Shown: positions 34,859 through 44,301 of the stretch, piece by piece | Layout: the number at the start of each line of letters is the position of its first letter | Numbering within the stretch: the stretch's first letter is position 1 | Assembly: GCA_903840355.1 (NCBI GenBank) | Contig: CAIMFJ010000008.1 | Location: 225,164-289,163 of the forward strand | Length of the DNA stretch: 64,000 nucleotides | Origin: an uncultured Opitutia bacterium | Lineage (GTDB): Bacteria; Verrucomicrobiota; Verrucomicrobiia; Opitutales; UBA953 | Reading direction: 5' to 3' | Notes under the pieces: generated by a model | What the model was told of the DNA's origin: nothing | What the model saw: the letters and a program-made list of their open reading frames with translations, nothing else | The model's database searches: none | Position numbers and translations under genes: made by a program

Positions 34859-37800
34859 CTACTTACCAGGCACCCCAGGTTGATCTGACATGAGGTAATG
34901 CAAAAGATCCCGTTGCTGCGTCGGGGTCAGCGCTTGCAAGAGGCCTTCGGGCATCAGCGAGAGGGGTTGCGTGGTTTGACGCACGATGTCGCTGCGCTGC
35001 AGGGTCCACTCTTGCCCAACCGAACGTACCACCAAGGCCTGCGGTAAGGTTTCAGCGATGAGACCACTGATGACGCGGCCGTCCTTAAGATTGAACGTGG
35101 TTAAGAGGTAAGCGGGGGCCACGACAGCACTGGGGTCGACAATGTTTTCCAACAGGTAATGGAGGTCATGACGTCCACTGCCCGTTAAATCGGGTCCTAA
35201 ATAAGCACCTTCGCCAAAGAGGCGGTGACATTGTCCACAGATGGCCAAAAAGAGTTGGTGGCCTTGAGCTAAATCGCCCGCGGCCAAACTTTCCGGGGTA
35301 TGCGTCGTGGTCAACGCCGCCATGAGGGCTAACTTATCAGCCGATGACTCTCTGGCCTGCCCCCATAACTGCGTGACTTTTGCCGCCATGCTGACGTCGG
35401 TCATGGCACGTAACTGCCGTTGGGCTAATGGACCGACGTCCTGTGGCTTAATCAGAGGCTGACTGCTGAGTAAATGGTCCACAAGGACACGAGCAAAACT
35501 GGGCCGTGCACATAAAACTAAAATAGCCTGCGAGCGCTCGTGGGGATATAGGCCAGGATAGCGGCGAATGATTTTCTGCGCCAAGGCGGGGTCATCAAAT
35601 TTAACCAAGCCTGCCATGGCTTCGAGGCTCAGTCCATTCACGCTTAAAAGCTTCTCGCAGTCGGCCCGCAACTCCGGGCTGTCGGCTTCAATCAATGCCC
35701 GCAAAGCCTTACGGCGCTGATCAATCGGGAGGTCCTCGGCCAAGGCGACCTGACGAAGCTCCGTCAGGGCCTGGCCTGAACCAAAGACGACGCCCAGTCG
35801 CTGCACAAGGGATTGGGTCTTCTCATCCTTTGCCAAACTCGCCACGAAGGCCGACCAGTGAGCCGGGGTGGGAGCTTGGCGAACGCCTTTCAAGCCATCA
35901 CTTAAACCGAGTAAGACCGCTTCCTGCCCAACGCTCTGTTCGAGGGTTAATTCTAATAAGGCATCAAGGGCTTCAGGTTGCTTCACGGCTCCTTCCGCTA
36001 AACGTCGGGCTAAGAGTTTCGTGACGTGGGTGAGGCGACAGACGTGCGCGATGTTTAAGAGTTCATGGGCGGGTAAATCGCGGATGCCGTACCAAATCAT
36101 CAGCGGTAAATTATGATCAGCCTCATCGCCATCGTAGCGGACTAAATATTGGGCCACCAAACTACGCGTCTCGGGTCCGAGTTGCGTCAGGGCCTCCGCC
36201 AACGCGAGTCGGGTCTGGGGACCATGCTCCTCCCCTGCCAGTTGCACGAGAACTTCCTCGGCGACTCCCGCCTCAGCCAATATGGTTTCCGTCGCCTGAC
36301 CTCGGCGTTGGGCTTGATGGCCCACGACCAAGGGCTCAATCAACTCACGCTCCACGAGTCGGGCTAAAACCCCGTCGCGCGTTTCACGGCGTAACGCCAA
36401 GGGGCCAAAAGAATTTAAATAGGTCTCGGGAACCTTAGCCTGCAGCGGCGCCAACAGAGCCCGGGCGGTCGCCTGCGCATTCAACGTGGCCTCGACCGAA
36501 CCGTCCTTAGGCAACGTCGCCCAGGCCTCCCACGCGGCTTTCATGTCGTCCCCACGCCACGCCCGCTCGCGTAATTCCCAACGTGCCATGCGGAGGAGCC
36601 ATTGATTGGTACTGCGTTGCCACTCGACGAGTTGCGTTAAACTGGCCTGTCGTAAATCAGGGGGCGGTGCCGCCGGGTCGCCATAAGTAACTTTATAAAT
36701 CCGACCCGAGGTGCGGTGCACCCCGTCTTCTTCGTGGCATTCTCCAATGTCACTCCAGTCTAACATCACAACCCCGCCATCAGGAGCCTGACTGATTTCA
36801 ATCCCGCGAAACCATAAATCTTCGGTGCGCAACAAATCGCCCACGTGCTTCACCACGATGGCACTGCCCGCATGATCAATTTTTTCGAGATTCGCCCGGC
36901 GGCCATGCAGGTTCAGCGTGAAGAGTTTATCGCGATATTCCGCAGGCCAATTGTCGCCCTGATAAATCATCATGCCCACGTGGGCATGCCCGCCGCCTAA
37001 GGCATCGTGGGCTCCCGCCCCACCTCGCGAATCCGTCCACTTCTGCCCGGTGTCCCAATGATAATGGTCGGCGTGCTGATCGATTAATTCATAAACGCCT
37101 TCATACGGATCTTCGCCGTGCATGCGTTTAAAGTGAGCTCCGTAAATCCCCTGCCAGGCGTGACCGATGACGGTATTAATAAATATCAACTCTTGGTCCT
37201 TCGTCCAATCCGAGCCCCAAGGATTCGTCGTGCCGTGACAGTAGGGTTCAAAAATCTTCTTAATCGGATGGTAACGCCACAGCCCACCTGCCGTGGGTTG
37301 GCGTTTTTCCTTAGGTACCGAGGGAACATCAATCCACGAAGTGCTGCTAATGCCAATTCGGCCATACAACCATCCATCGGGCCCCCACTTCAAACCATTG
37401 GCAAAGGTGTGTCGACTGGCGGCGGTAGTGCTAAAGCCATCCAAGAGTACCACGGGCGGACCAGGGGGTTGATCGCCTTTCAGCGGAATGAAAAGCAGAT
37501 TAGGCGGACAAAGAGCAAAGACGCCGCCCAAACCTCGCTCAATGCTGGTGAGCATCTGCAAGTCTTCGGTGAAGACGGTGCGCTTAGAAAACTTTCCGGT
37601 GTGATGCTCGTCTTCGAAAATTAAAATGCGGTCGCGTAAGCTTAAATCAAAACGTTCTTTTTTATCGGAATAGGTATAGTTCTCCGCGACCCATAAGCGC
37701 CCGCGTTCATCCCAACAAAGTGCAATGGGCTGACGGAGCTCTGGCTCCGCGGCAAAAACGGTGGCCTTAAAGCCTGAGGGTAGCTTCATCTTGGATAACG

Positions 37801-37930
37801 CTACCTCGGGACTTAACAGTGGAATGGTCTCAGCCTGATTATTCGTCGGCTCGGGAAAAGGAGCCGCCCCAAGCAGCAAGGCGCCCAATACGCCCAAGAG
37901 CGACGTTAGTTTCATCCTCTGCACGAACAT
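34859..37930 (-). CDS. PVC-type membrane-bound dehydrogenase with CxxCH heme site
   Basis: 1023-aa exported protein with signal peptide (MKLTSLLGVLGALLLGAA after an in-frame MFVQR). Residues 50-430 form a sorbosone-dehydrogenase-like beta-propeller (FKATVFAAEPELRQPIALCWD, WVAENYTY). A long HEAT-like helical region follows, and a C-terminal cytochrome c domain with CGQCHRLFGEGAYLGPDLTG. Such proteins probably oxidise sugars in the periplasm. It lies 27 bp downstream of eboF on the same strand and may belong to that transcript. A second homologue is at 48876. The true start may be 37930 or 37915. Confidence 0.88.
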   Translation of the reverse strand: MFVQRMKLTSLLGVLGALLLGAAPFPEPTNNQAETIPLLSPEVALSKMKLPSGFKATVFAAEPELRQPIALCWDERGRLWVAENYTYSDKKERFDLSLRDRILIFEDEHHTGKFSKRTVFTEDLQMLTSIERGLGGVFALCPPNLLFIPLKGDQPPGPPVVLLDGFSTTAASRHTFANGLKWGPDGWLYGRIGISSTSWIDVPSVPKEKRQPTAGGLWRYHPIKKIFEPYCHGTTNPWGSDWTKDQELIFINTVIGHAWQGIYGAHFKRMHGEDPYEGVYELIDQHADHYHWDTGQKWTDSRGGAGAHDALGGGHAHVGMMIYQGDNWPAEYRDKLFTLNLHGRRANLEKIDHAGSAIVVKHVGDLLRTEDLWFRGIEISQAPDGGVVMLDWSDIGECHEEDGVHRTSGRIYKVTYGDPAAPPPDLRQASLTQLVEWQRSTNQWLLRMARWELRERAWRGDDMKAAWEAWATLPKDGSVEATLNAQATARALLAPLQAKVPETYLNSFGPLALRRETRDGVLARLVERELIEPLVVGHQAQRRGQATETILAEAGVAEEVLVQLAGEEHGPQTRLALAEALTQLGPETRSLVAQYLVRYDGDEADHNLPLMIWYGIRDLPAHELLNIAHVCRLTHVTKLLARRLAEGAVKQPEALDALLELTLEQSVGQEAVLLGLSDGLKGVRQAPTPAHWSAFVASLAKDEKTQSLVQRLGVVFGSGQALTELRQVALAEDLPIDQRRKALRALIEADSPELRADCEKLLSVNGLSLEAMAGLVKFDDPALAQKIIRRYPGLYPHERSQAILVLCARPSFARVLVDHLLSSQPLIKPQDVGPLAQRQLRAMTDVSMAAKVTQLWGQARESSADKLALMAALTTTHTPESLAAGDLAQGHQLFLAICGQCHRLFGEGAYLGPDLTGSGRHDLHYLLENIVDPSAVVAPAYLLTTFNLKDGRVISGLIAETLPQALVVRSVGQEWTLQRSDIVRQTTQPLSLMPEGLLQALTPTQQRDLLHYLMSDQPGVPGK

Positions 37931-37957
37931 GATGGCGAAAGGATGGTTCCCTTAAAC

Positions 37958-39322
37958 TTAATAGCCAGCGACGATTTGACCAAAAACCTCCGTCGAAACC
38001 ATCTCGTACGGCAATTTTCCGCCTGGAGGGCTGATGCAAATGGGCCAATCCAAACTGTCTTCAGGCAAGCGACCATGCGACCCACGAACTTGGTCCGCCT
38101 GCAACGGGATAATCTCCATCAGCGCCTTAAAACCTAATTTTTTCTTCAAGAGAAACCATGCTACGGTCGCCATCGGAAACGACAACTTGGGGTCTACAAA
38201 GAGTTCCGCAGGATCATAGCCTGGCTTGCGATGGATATCCACACAGCGGGCAAAATCGGGCGCCTTGGCGTCATCGATCCAATAATAATAACTGAACCAG
38301 CTGTGGTTATCGGCTATCACCACGAAGTCCCCCGAACGGACGTGGCGGATACCCCAAGCTTCTTGCTGGGCGGCATCCAAAACATGCTCCACCCCGGGCG
38401 TGGCTTCCAAGAGGGCACGGACTTCGCCTAACAAAGCCGGGTCTTGAACGACGACGTGGGCGACTTGGTGGTCGGCGACGGCAAACACGCGCGAGGCCAT
38501 GACGTCCAAAATTTCCGTCCCCAACTCGTCTTTGATTTCTAACCAGCCCTTCGCCCGGAAGAGACGATTCAAGGCAATATCTCGATCAACCGACGTGATG
38601 GCATACTCAGACACCATCATGACTTCAACGCCCTGACTTTCTAAAAAGTCTGCTAAGTCACCCACGAGGACATCCACCTCTCGGCGCGCTTGCTGACTAC
38701 GAGGATGCTCCGGGCCGAAGCGCTGGAGGTCGTAGTCGAGGTGGGGCAGGTAAACTAAATTTAAATCAGGCTTCTCGTGCGTCTCGACCCAACGCGCGGC
38801 ATCAGCAATCCACTGCGAAGCGGCTAAGCCCGCCCGCGGACCCCAAAAGGCATGAAAGGGAAAGTCGCCTAAGGCTTGCTTCAACGCAGGACGTAGCCGC
38901 TGCGGATAACTGGCGATATCAAAAACTTTCCCTCCATTGGCTTGGTAAATCGGACGAGGGGTGACCGCGAGATCCGCCTGCGTGCCCATGTTATACCACC
39001 AAAATAGGTTAGCGACTTTCGCCCCAGGGCGACGTTCGTGAATCACATCCCAAACCTTGGGTGCTTGGACCAGTCGATTAGACTGCTTCCAAAACTGCAC
39101 TTCACTCAACACGCGATCATACCAGCCATTACCCACAATTCCATGTGTCGATGGGCGGACGCCTGTGAGGTAATCTGATTGAGCAGTGCAAGTCACCGCG
39201 GGAAACGCTGGCTTCACTCGACTCACAGCCCCGCGCTGGGCTCGTGCAGCCAGTCGAGGCATCAAGCCCGACTGCAAATCACGGGCACTCAGCCCAACGA
39301 CATTTAAGACCGCACGGCGCAT
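37958..39322 (-). CDS. eboF: EboF-like type I phosphodiesterase / nucleotide pyrophosphatase
   Basis: 454-aa alkaline-phosphatase-superfamily protein. The nucleophile threonine lies in FPAVTCTAQSDYLTG (around residues 40-54); metal-site residues appear in LPHLDYDLQRFGPEHP, VSEYAIT and FVVIADNHSW. It has no clear signal peptide. It overlaps eboD by 19 bp as the last gene of an ebo-type cluster; EboF is this family in known clusters. The name is given by context; the fold is clear from motifs. Confidence 0.85.
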   Translation of the reverse strand: MRRAVLNVVGLSARDLQSGLMPRLAARAQRGAVSRVKPAFPAVTCTAQSDYLTGVRPSTHGIVGNGWYDRVLSEVQFWKQSNRLVQAPKVWDVIHERRPGAKVANLFWWYNMGTQADLAVTPRPIYQANGGKVFDIASYPQRLRPALKQALGDFPFHAFWGPRAGLAASQWIADAARWVETHEKPDLNLVYLPHLDYDLQRFGPEHPRSQQARREVDVLVGDLADFLESQGVEVMMVSEYAITSVDRDIALNRLFRAKGWLEIKDELGTEILDVMASRVFAVADHQVAHVVVQDPALLGEVRALLEATPGVEHVLDAAQQEAWGIRHVRSGDFVVIADNHSWFSYYYWIDDAKAPDFARCVDIHRKPGYDPAELFVDPKLSFPMATVAWFLLKKKLGFKALMEIIPLQADQVRGSHGRLPEDSLDWPICISPPGGKLPYEMVSTEVFGQIVAGY

Positions 39323-40455
39323 CGTTGGGCATCTCGTACGCGCAATTCTTCGGTCACCGAGTGCACACAGGCCTCGGGCATTTCATGAACTTGAGTGGAT
39401 TGACCAATGGCGGTCGGTAAAACGAGGGTTAACTCGCCGCCGAGGTGCTCGCGGAATTCTTCCAAGCCCGCCAACAGCGGTGCCCCGTCCTGCAGGTGCA
39501 TTTCAGATGCGTAAAGTCGGAAGCCAAGGGCTTCTAAGACCGTTAAAACGCGCTCGGCTTCCACAGCACCAAAGAACCCTAAATTACGGGCACACAAAAT
39601 ATCCAAGGCTAAACCGATCGCCACGGCCTCACCATGCGTCAACCGGTGATTCGTCATGGATTCTAACTTGTGCGCCGCCCAGTGGCCGAGGTCCAAGGGA
39701 CGTGCGCTGCCCAATTCAAAGGGGTCGCCATTACGAGCGATGTGCTGCGCATGGAGCGTCGCCGAACGGCGAACGGCATCGCCGACTTTGCTTAAATCAC
39801 CGCGAGCCAATAAAGGAGCATGGCGCTCTAAATCATTAAAGAAGTTCGCATCCTTCAATAAGGAAACTTTGACCGCTTCGACCAAGCCATCGCGCAACCC
39901 GCGCGGATCCAACGTCGCTAAGAGGGCCAAATCATTCACGACGGCCGCGGGGACCGCAAACGCCCCCGTGAAATTTTTCTTACCAAAAGTATTAATCCCA
40001 TTCTTCACCCCGACTCCGGCATCGCCCTGCCCTAAAGTCGTCGTCGGCATGCGAATTAAACGTACGCCGCGATGCGCGGTCGCGGCCGCAAAGCCCACGG
40101 CATCGAGGAACGCCCCGCCGCCCAAGGCGAGGACATAGGAGTGGCGACAAATCTTATCTTCTTCAATCGCCGCCAAGGCGGCTTTTACGACTGCGGAATT
40201 TTTCTTCGCGGCTTCGCCGCCCGTTAACACCAAAGGCTCCCGGGTGAAATTGAGTTCACGGGCTTTACCATAGGCCACGATTTCAGCCAAAAGCTTGGGA
40301 CTGGATTGGACCAAGCCCGCATCCACGATGGGGATGACTTTGGCCTTACCGACCAACTCCGCTAAAATTTTATTCGTGGACGCAAACGCCCGCTCGGTGA
40401 AAAAAATCCGATGGCGATAAGTTACCGCAAATTCGAGGTCGAGGGATTCGTCCAT
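39304..40455 (-). CDS. eboD: EboD-like sugar phosphate cyclase (3-dehydroquinate synthase family)
   Basis: 383-aa NAD- and metal-dependent cyclase. Motifs: LALGGGAFLDAVGFAA, the PTTTLGQGDAGVGVKNGIN loop, FGKKNFTGAF, LGHWAAHKLE and HGEAVAIG, all from the dehydroquinate-synthase family. It is not expected to be the shikimate enzyme: it lies with eboC and eboF, and the family includes 2-epi-5-epi-valiolone-type cyclases. A 101-bp gap separates it from eboC; its end overlaps eboF by 19 bp. The product it makes is unknown. Confidence 0.88.
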   Translation of the reverse strand: MDESLDLEFAVTYRHRIFFTERAFASTNKILAELVGKAKVIPIVDAGLVQSSPKLLAEIVAYGKARELNFTREPLVLTGGEAAKKNSAVVKAALAAIEEDKICRHSYVLALGGGAFLDAVGFAAATAHRGVRLIRMPTTTLGQGDAGVGVKNGINTFGKKNFTGAFAVPAAVVNDLALLATLDPRGLRDGLVEAVKVSLLKDANFFNDLERHAPLLARGDLSKVGDAVRRSATLHAQHIARNGDPFELGSARPLDLGHWAAHKLESMTNHRLTHGEAVAIGLALDILCARNLGFFGAVEAERVLTVLEALGFRLYASEMHLQDGAPLLAGLEEFREHLGGELTLVLPTAIGQSTQVHEMPEACVHSVTEELRVRDAQRCAVRS

Positions 40456-40556
40456 AAGCCCGGGGAAAGTTAATGAGAAGGATTTTGACCCCTAAGGACA
40501 AGCCCTTGTTCCGCTAATCCCCAACTTAAAACCCATCATTTAATCAGACCGTCCAC

Positions 40557-41576
40557 TTAGGTCGTCGGAATCCACCGCCGGAAAAGCAACGTCAGACCCA
40601 AACATCCCATCGGAACAATCCAAAATAGACCCAAGAAGCGCGTGACCCCGACATACATGTTTTCTAGAGAACTTTCCGAACCTTTCATCTGGGCCGTAAA
40701 AAAAAGGAAAGCCGTCGCGGCGGCGAGATCGAGGAAAGGAAACGAGGCTAGGCGGTCGGCCACCCGACGTCCCACCCCCGCCGGCAAGGGGTGCTTAAAA
40801 TTGGAGCGGCGAATCCAATACCAGAAAAGGCCACAGCAAAAAAGTGCCCAGCAAAAGTAACCCGCCCCCCACACTGCCCCCGCCGCCAAAAGTGGTAAGG
40901 GAATGATAAATAGAAGCCACTCGGCCCAGCGCGGAGGCTGACCTTCGCTGGCCTCATAGCGCGCCACCAAGGTGATGGAGTAAGTTAAAATCCAAAGCAC
41001 CAACGGGTGCACCAACAGCGCCCACATTTGCTTCGTGGGCATGGCGAATAGCAAGTTCACATCGCCAATCGCGGCAAAGCCAATCATCGGCAACAAAGCC
41101 CGACAAGTGGCCATGACCAACGGAACCCAAGCGACTTGCTTATGCCAGCGGTCATACACGAGCACACAAAGGGTGAGTAACAACGAGAGTTTCATGACCC
41201 ACGACCGGTGATCATTAAAGACATTCCGGCCATCGGAGTAGGAAGATTTAACGGTGATTAAAAATCCCAATAATAAACAGCCCGCCCCCACTACATAAGC
41301 CTGCCAAACTGTAATCACGCCCGCCGGAATAGGACGCGTAGACCGACGTTCGGCATCCCACTTGGCATCAAAGGCATCATTCAAAATCATCCCGCCGACA
41401 TAAGTGAGCGAGACGCCCAACCACAGCCCGACCAATTGGATGAGGGCATTGATAACAATGGGCATGTGCTGGGCGAAAAGAAACCCAACGAGCCAGCCGA
41501 CAAAGAGGTTGCTCCAAACGGTCGGTAAATTTGAGCCTCGCGTTAAAATCAACCACGCTCGCAGCTTCTCCGCCAT
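40557..41576 (-). CDS. eboC: EboC-like UbiA-family prenyltransferase
   Basis: 339-aa polytopic membrane protein with about eight hydrophobic segments. The UbiA aspartate motif is clear: NDAFDAKWDAERR, followed by RPIPAG. A second, C-terminal Asp motif is not evident. I start it at 41576 (MAEKLRAWLILTRGSNLP); the longer frame from 41642 would overlap eboE. The family attaches prenyl chains to small molecules at the membrane. Here it is between eboE (4-bp gap) and eboD. Confidence 0.88.
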   Translation of the reverse strand: MAEKLRAWLILTRGSNLPTVWSNLFVGWLVGFLFAQHMPIVINALIQLVGLWLGVSLTYVGGMILNDAFDAKWDAERRSTRPIPAGVITVWQAYVVGAGCLLLGFLITVKSSYSDGRNVFNDHRSWVMKLSLLLTLCVLVYDRWHKQVAWVPLVMATCRALLPMIGFAAIGDVNLLFAMPTKQMWALLVHPLVLWILTYSITLVARYEASEGQPPRWAEWLLFIIPLPLLAAGAVWGAGYFCWALFCCGLFWYWIRRSNFKHPLPAGVGRRVADRLASFPFLDLAAATAFLFFTAQMKGSESSLENMYVGVTRFLGLFWIVPMGCLGLTLLFRRWIPTT

Positions 41577-41580
41577 GAGC

Positions 41581-42747
41581 TTAGAGAGGCTTAATGCCGA
41601 CCTGTGCCAATGCCGCCAAGGTCCATCGATACTCGGCTGCAATCATGTCGGCGACGTCTGCAGTCCGAACTTCTGGGGGCAAAACTTCCCAAGTGTAGGT
41701 TTCGATTTCTAATTCGCGTGCAGGGCCGTGACCCAACTCCGCAATCGTCGCCCGTAAATGAGCCTGCGTGGTAGCGAGTTCGTCCGACAAGCGCTCGGCA
41801 TTCACGGGAACGTGGAAGTGCACGCGCACCTCTGCTAAAGTCTTCAATTGTTCCATCGCCGCCATGGCCAAGGGGATGTCTTTGAAGCGGATAATCTTGC
41901 CGTCGTGAGTCCGTCCCATGGTTTGGTGCAAATAAGTGGGCTCATGCATCTTGGCCAAACGCGCCAACGCCACAGGGGTGGGCTTGAGACTTAAAGCCGA
42001 ACTTAAATGGTACTTTAAAATCGGCGCCCCACCCTGGTGTAATCGGGTGATAGCTTCATGCGCTTCTTCATACTGCAACGCAAAGTGACAAGTGTCGTAA
42101 CAGATCCCCAAAGTCTCATCGACGAGACCACGCGAGGTTTCTTCCGCTCGGAGTTGGGCAAAGAGTTGGATGGCTTCTGGCGTGTTTTCGGCGTGCCCAA
42201 TCGGTTCAGGTTCTAACGCTAAACGCAACGTGACTCCGGTGCGATCGCGCAAACGGCACACGTAATCACCACAGGCCAACAAGTTTTGTCGCATGACGCG
42301 CAACTCATCGGGCGTACGACCAAATCCTTTGAACGTTCCTGGCAAAGTGCTGACGGTGCCAATTTTATCCGGAGGATTAAAGGTGGCTAGTAATTCGAAA
42401 AGTTTTTGGGTGTAGGCGAGTCGGGCGGGGTCACACCAATCGGGCGCAAAGACTTGGTCTTTGACCGCTTGACCGTGAAACGCGCCGTAAGGAAAACCGT
42501 TAATCCCTGCGACAATACAGTTCTCGCGATCCAACCAGTGACGAAACTGCTTTAGCGTCTCGGGCTGCGAGAGCTCTTCCGCGGCCCGGTGACCTAAGCG
42601 CAGGCCCAAGACATAAGTCCGGCCCGGCGACACGCGGTCGCGTACGCGCAAAGCGTGATCGCGCAAACCAGCAAAGGTTTCCTCCCAGCCTTCGCCGCGG
42701 TGAACGTTCGTACAATAAGCGAGAGAGAGATGGTGCGAGAGCTTCAC
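41581..42747 (-). CDS. eboE: Metabolite traffic protein EboE (TIM barrel)
   Basis: 388-aa sugar-isomerase-like TIM barrel. The N-terminus LSLAYCTNVHRGEGW is the signature of EboE. Further motifs are GINGFPYGAFHG, LALEPEPIGHAEN and GICYDTCHFALQYE, with a metal-site glutamate, aspartate and histidine set. It overlaps eboB by 4 bp (ATGA), so the two are coupled. In cyanobacteria the Ebo set is needed for moving scytonemin precursors to the periplasm; its chemistry is unsolved. Confidence 0.9.
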   Translation of the reverse strand: MKLSHHLSLAYCTNVHRGEGWEETFAGLRDHALRVRDRVSPGRTYVLGLRLGHRAAEELSQPETLKQFRHWLDRENCIVAGINGFPYGAFHGQAVKDQVFAPDWCDPARLAYTQKLFELLATFNPPDKIGTVSTLPGTFKGFGRTPDELRVMRQNLLACGDYVCRLRDRTGVTLRLALEPEPIGHAENTPEAIQLFAQLRAEETSRGLVDETLGICYDTCHFALQYEEAHEAITRLHQGGAPILKYHLSSALSLKPTPVALARLAKMHEPTYLHQTMGRTHDGKIIRFKDIPLAMAAMEQLKTLAEVRVHFHVPVNAERLSDELATTQAHLRATIAELGHGPARELEIETYTWEVLPPEVRTADVADMIAAEYRWTLAALAQVGIKPL

Positions 42748-43562
42748 GACAACAAGGCCTGGGGGTCTTTAAAGTTGGGTGACTGACTGAGAAAACGCAC
42801 GGGGTTGCCGTAAACGAGACTGTCGATGGCTTTGGCGGTGTGACCACGACGACGCATCTCGACCACTGCTTTGGGCACGGCCACGGGATCGCTGACCCCC
42901 CAATCACACGCACTGTTCAACCAGACGCGCTGGGCGGCATAATTTTCCAACATGTCCACTGCCCGCGTGGGCGTGGCCTTGGATTCAGGGTACAACGTGA
43001 TGCCCGCCCAGAAACCAGCATCCAAAACTTCCGCAATGGTGTGCTCTTCGACGTGATCGATAATCACTCGCTCGGGGCGCACTTTGGGATGCGACTTGAG
43101 GACCTGCATGATGAGGCGAGTGCCTTTGCGCTTATCTTCCAAGTGCGGCGTGTGCACCAAAATCAATTGGTCGTACTTCACCGCCAACTCAATGTGCTGC
43201 TCCAACACCTTCATTTCATTACGGGTGTTTTTATTTAAACCGATTTCACCAATCCCCAATACCGTCGGGCTATTAATAAATTGGGGAATCAGCGACAGCA
43301 CGTCTTGGGCCAGGGCCATGTCTTCTGACTCTTTCGGGTTAATGCACAGCCAGCAGTAATGCGGCAGCCCGAATTTAGCCGCACGCTTGGGTTCGTGTTG
43401 GGTGAGCTGACAAAAATAATCGTAGAAACCATCGGCCGACTTACGGTCGAAGCCCGCCCAAAAAGCTGGCTCACAAATCGCCGCACAACCCGCCATCGCC
43501 ATCGCTTGGTAGTCGTCCGTGGTCCGACTAACCATATGTCCGTGTGGTTCAATATAGCGCAT
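42744..43562 (-). CDS. eboB: EboB-like TatD-family hydrolase
   Basis: 272-aa metal-dependent hydrolase of the TatD/PHP-like superfamily: YIEPHGHMVSRTTDDYQ at the N-terminus (H-x-H), LGIGEIGLNKN, ILVHTPH and VIIDHVEE supply metal ligands. EboB of known clusters is this type. It is 12 bp after the small gene at 43575 and overlaps eboE by 4 bp. It differs in sequence from the housekeeping TatD at 28442. Confidence 0.88.
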   Translation of the reverse strand: MRYIEPHGHMVSRTTDDYQAMAMAGCAAICEPAFWAGFDRKSADGFYDYFCQLTQHEPKRAAKFGLPHYCWLCINPKESEDMALAQDVLSLIPQFINSPTVLGIGEIGLNKNTRNEMKVLEQHIELAVKYDQLILVHTPHLEDKRKGTRLIMQVLKSHPKVRPERVIIDHVEEHTIAEVLDAGFWAGITLYPESKATPTRAVDMLENYAAQRVWLNSACDWGVSDPVAVPKAVVEMRRRGHTAKAIDSLVYGNPVRFLSQSPNFKDPQALLS

Positions 43563-43574
43563 GGGAGTCAGTAA

Positions 43575-43877
43575 TTATTGAATGCCAGGCCAAACGCCCG
43601 AAGCAGATTTGGTGTCGGCTTTTTCAATCGGGGCCGACGAGGGGTCAGACCAGAGGTGTAAAATTTTAGCGACGCGGTCATCCCCCGCAGCCAACAGGAG
43701 TGGCAAGGCGGCACGTAGGCCACGCACGCGATGGTCCTCGGGGCCAGTGGCGCGTTCGAGGCGATCCAAGAAGGCGGCTAGGTCCAAGAGTTTGGAGCGG
43801 GCGTCCATGAAATGGAGGTCGGCGACTTGCCCCTTCGATCGCCCTGCCGTTGCCGTTAGAGGATGAGGTTGTGACAT
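43575..43877 (-). CDS. Small protein at the head of the ebo cluster
   Basis: 100-aa soluble protein. The first 24 residues look disordered; the core (SKLLDLAAFLDRLERATGPEDHRVRGLRAA) is a predicted amphipathic helical bundle. The gene sits 4 bp after the YbjQ-like gene and 12 bp before eboB, so it is in the operon. It is far shorter than EboA (over 200 aa) and I cannot align them. A second start at 43808 is possible. Function unknown. Confidence 0.7.
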   Translation of the reverse strand: MSQPHPLTATAGRSKGQVADLHFMDARSKLLDLAAFLDRLERATGPEDHRVRGLRAALPLLLAAGDDRVAKILHLWSDPSSAPIEKADTKSASGVWPGIQ

Positions 43878-43881
43878 AAAT

Positions 43882-44238
43882 TTAAGAATTCTTCTTTAAA
43901 ACCACCGCCGTGCCAAAGCAAAGCACCTCGGTCGCATTCATTTTTACTTCCGAGGCATCATAAGAGACACCGATAATCGCATTAGCTCCGATGGCCAAAG
44001 CATGGTTCACCATTAAATCATAGGCGGATTGACGGGTCTGTTCACACATCTCCGTGTAAGAACCAATCTGCCCACCCACGAGCGACTTCAAACCACCGAG
44101 AAAGCCTTGGGCGATGGTGGGCGAACGCACGATAATCCCGCGCACCAAACCCCGGTATTCTACAATCGAGTAACCTTCGACGTTAAACGTCGTGGTCACA
44201 ATAAGAGACGTCGGCTGGATAGGGGGTGGCATCGACAT
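43882..44238 (-). CDS. YbjQ/UPF0145-family protein
   Basis: 118-aa protein of the YbjQ (heavy-metal-binding-like, UPF0145) family: LIVTTTFNVEGYSIVEYRG, then ALAIGANAIIGVSYDAS and a C-terminal beta strand. The family forms pentamers of unclear role. The start at 44238 fits the family; an ATG six bases downstream (44232) is nearly equivalent. It is the first gene of the leftward ebo transcript, 4 bp before the next. Confidence 0.88.
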   Translation of the reverse strand: MSMPPPIQPTSLIVTTTFNVEGYSIVEYRGLVRGIIVRSPTIAQGFLGGLKSLVGGQIGSYTEMCEQTRQSAYDLMVNHALAIGANAIIGVSYDASEVKMNATEVLCFGTAVVLKKNS

Positions 44239-44301
44239 ATACAAGACACCTATGCTCGGAAGGCGTCCAAGGGTCAAGCCACCCCACCAGTTCCCACCGA
44301 T

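Noticed and set aside
39304..40455. Housekeeping aroB (3-dehydroquinate synthase)
   Set aside because: Context with UbiA, EboE and phosphodiesterase genes and no shikimate genes nearby favours the EboD assignment.
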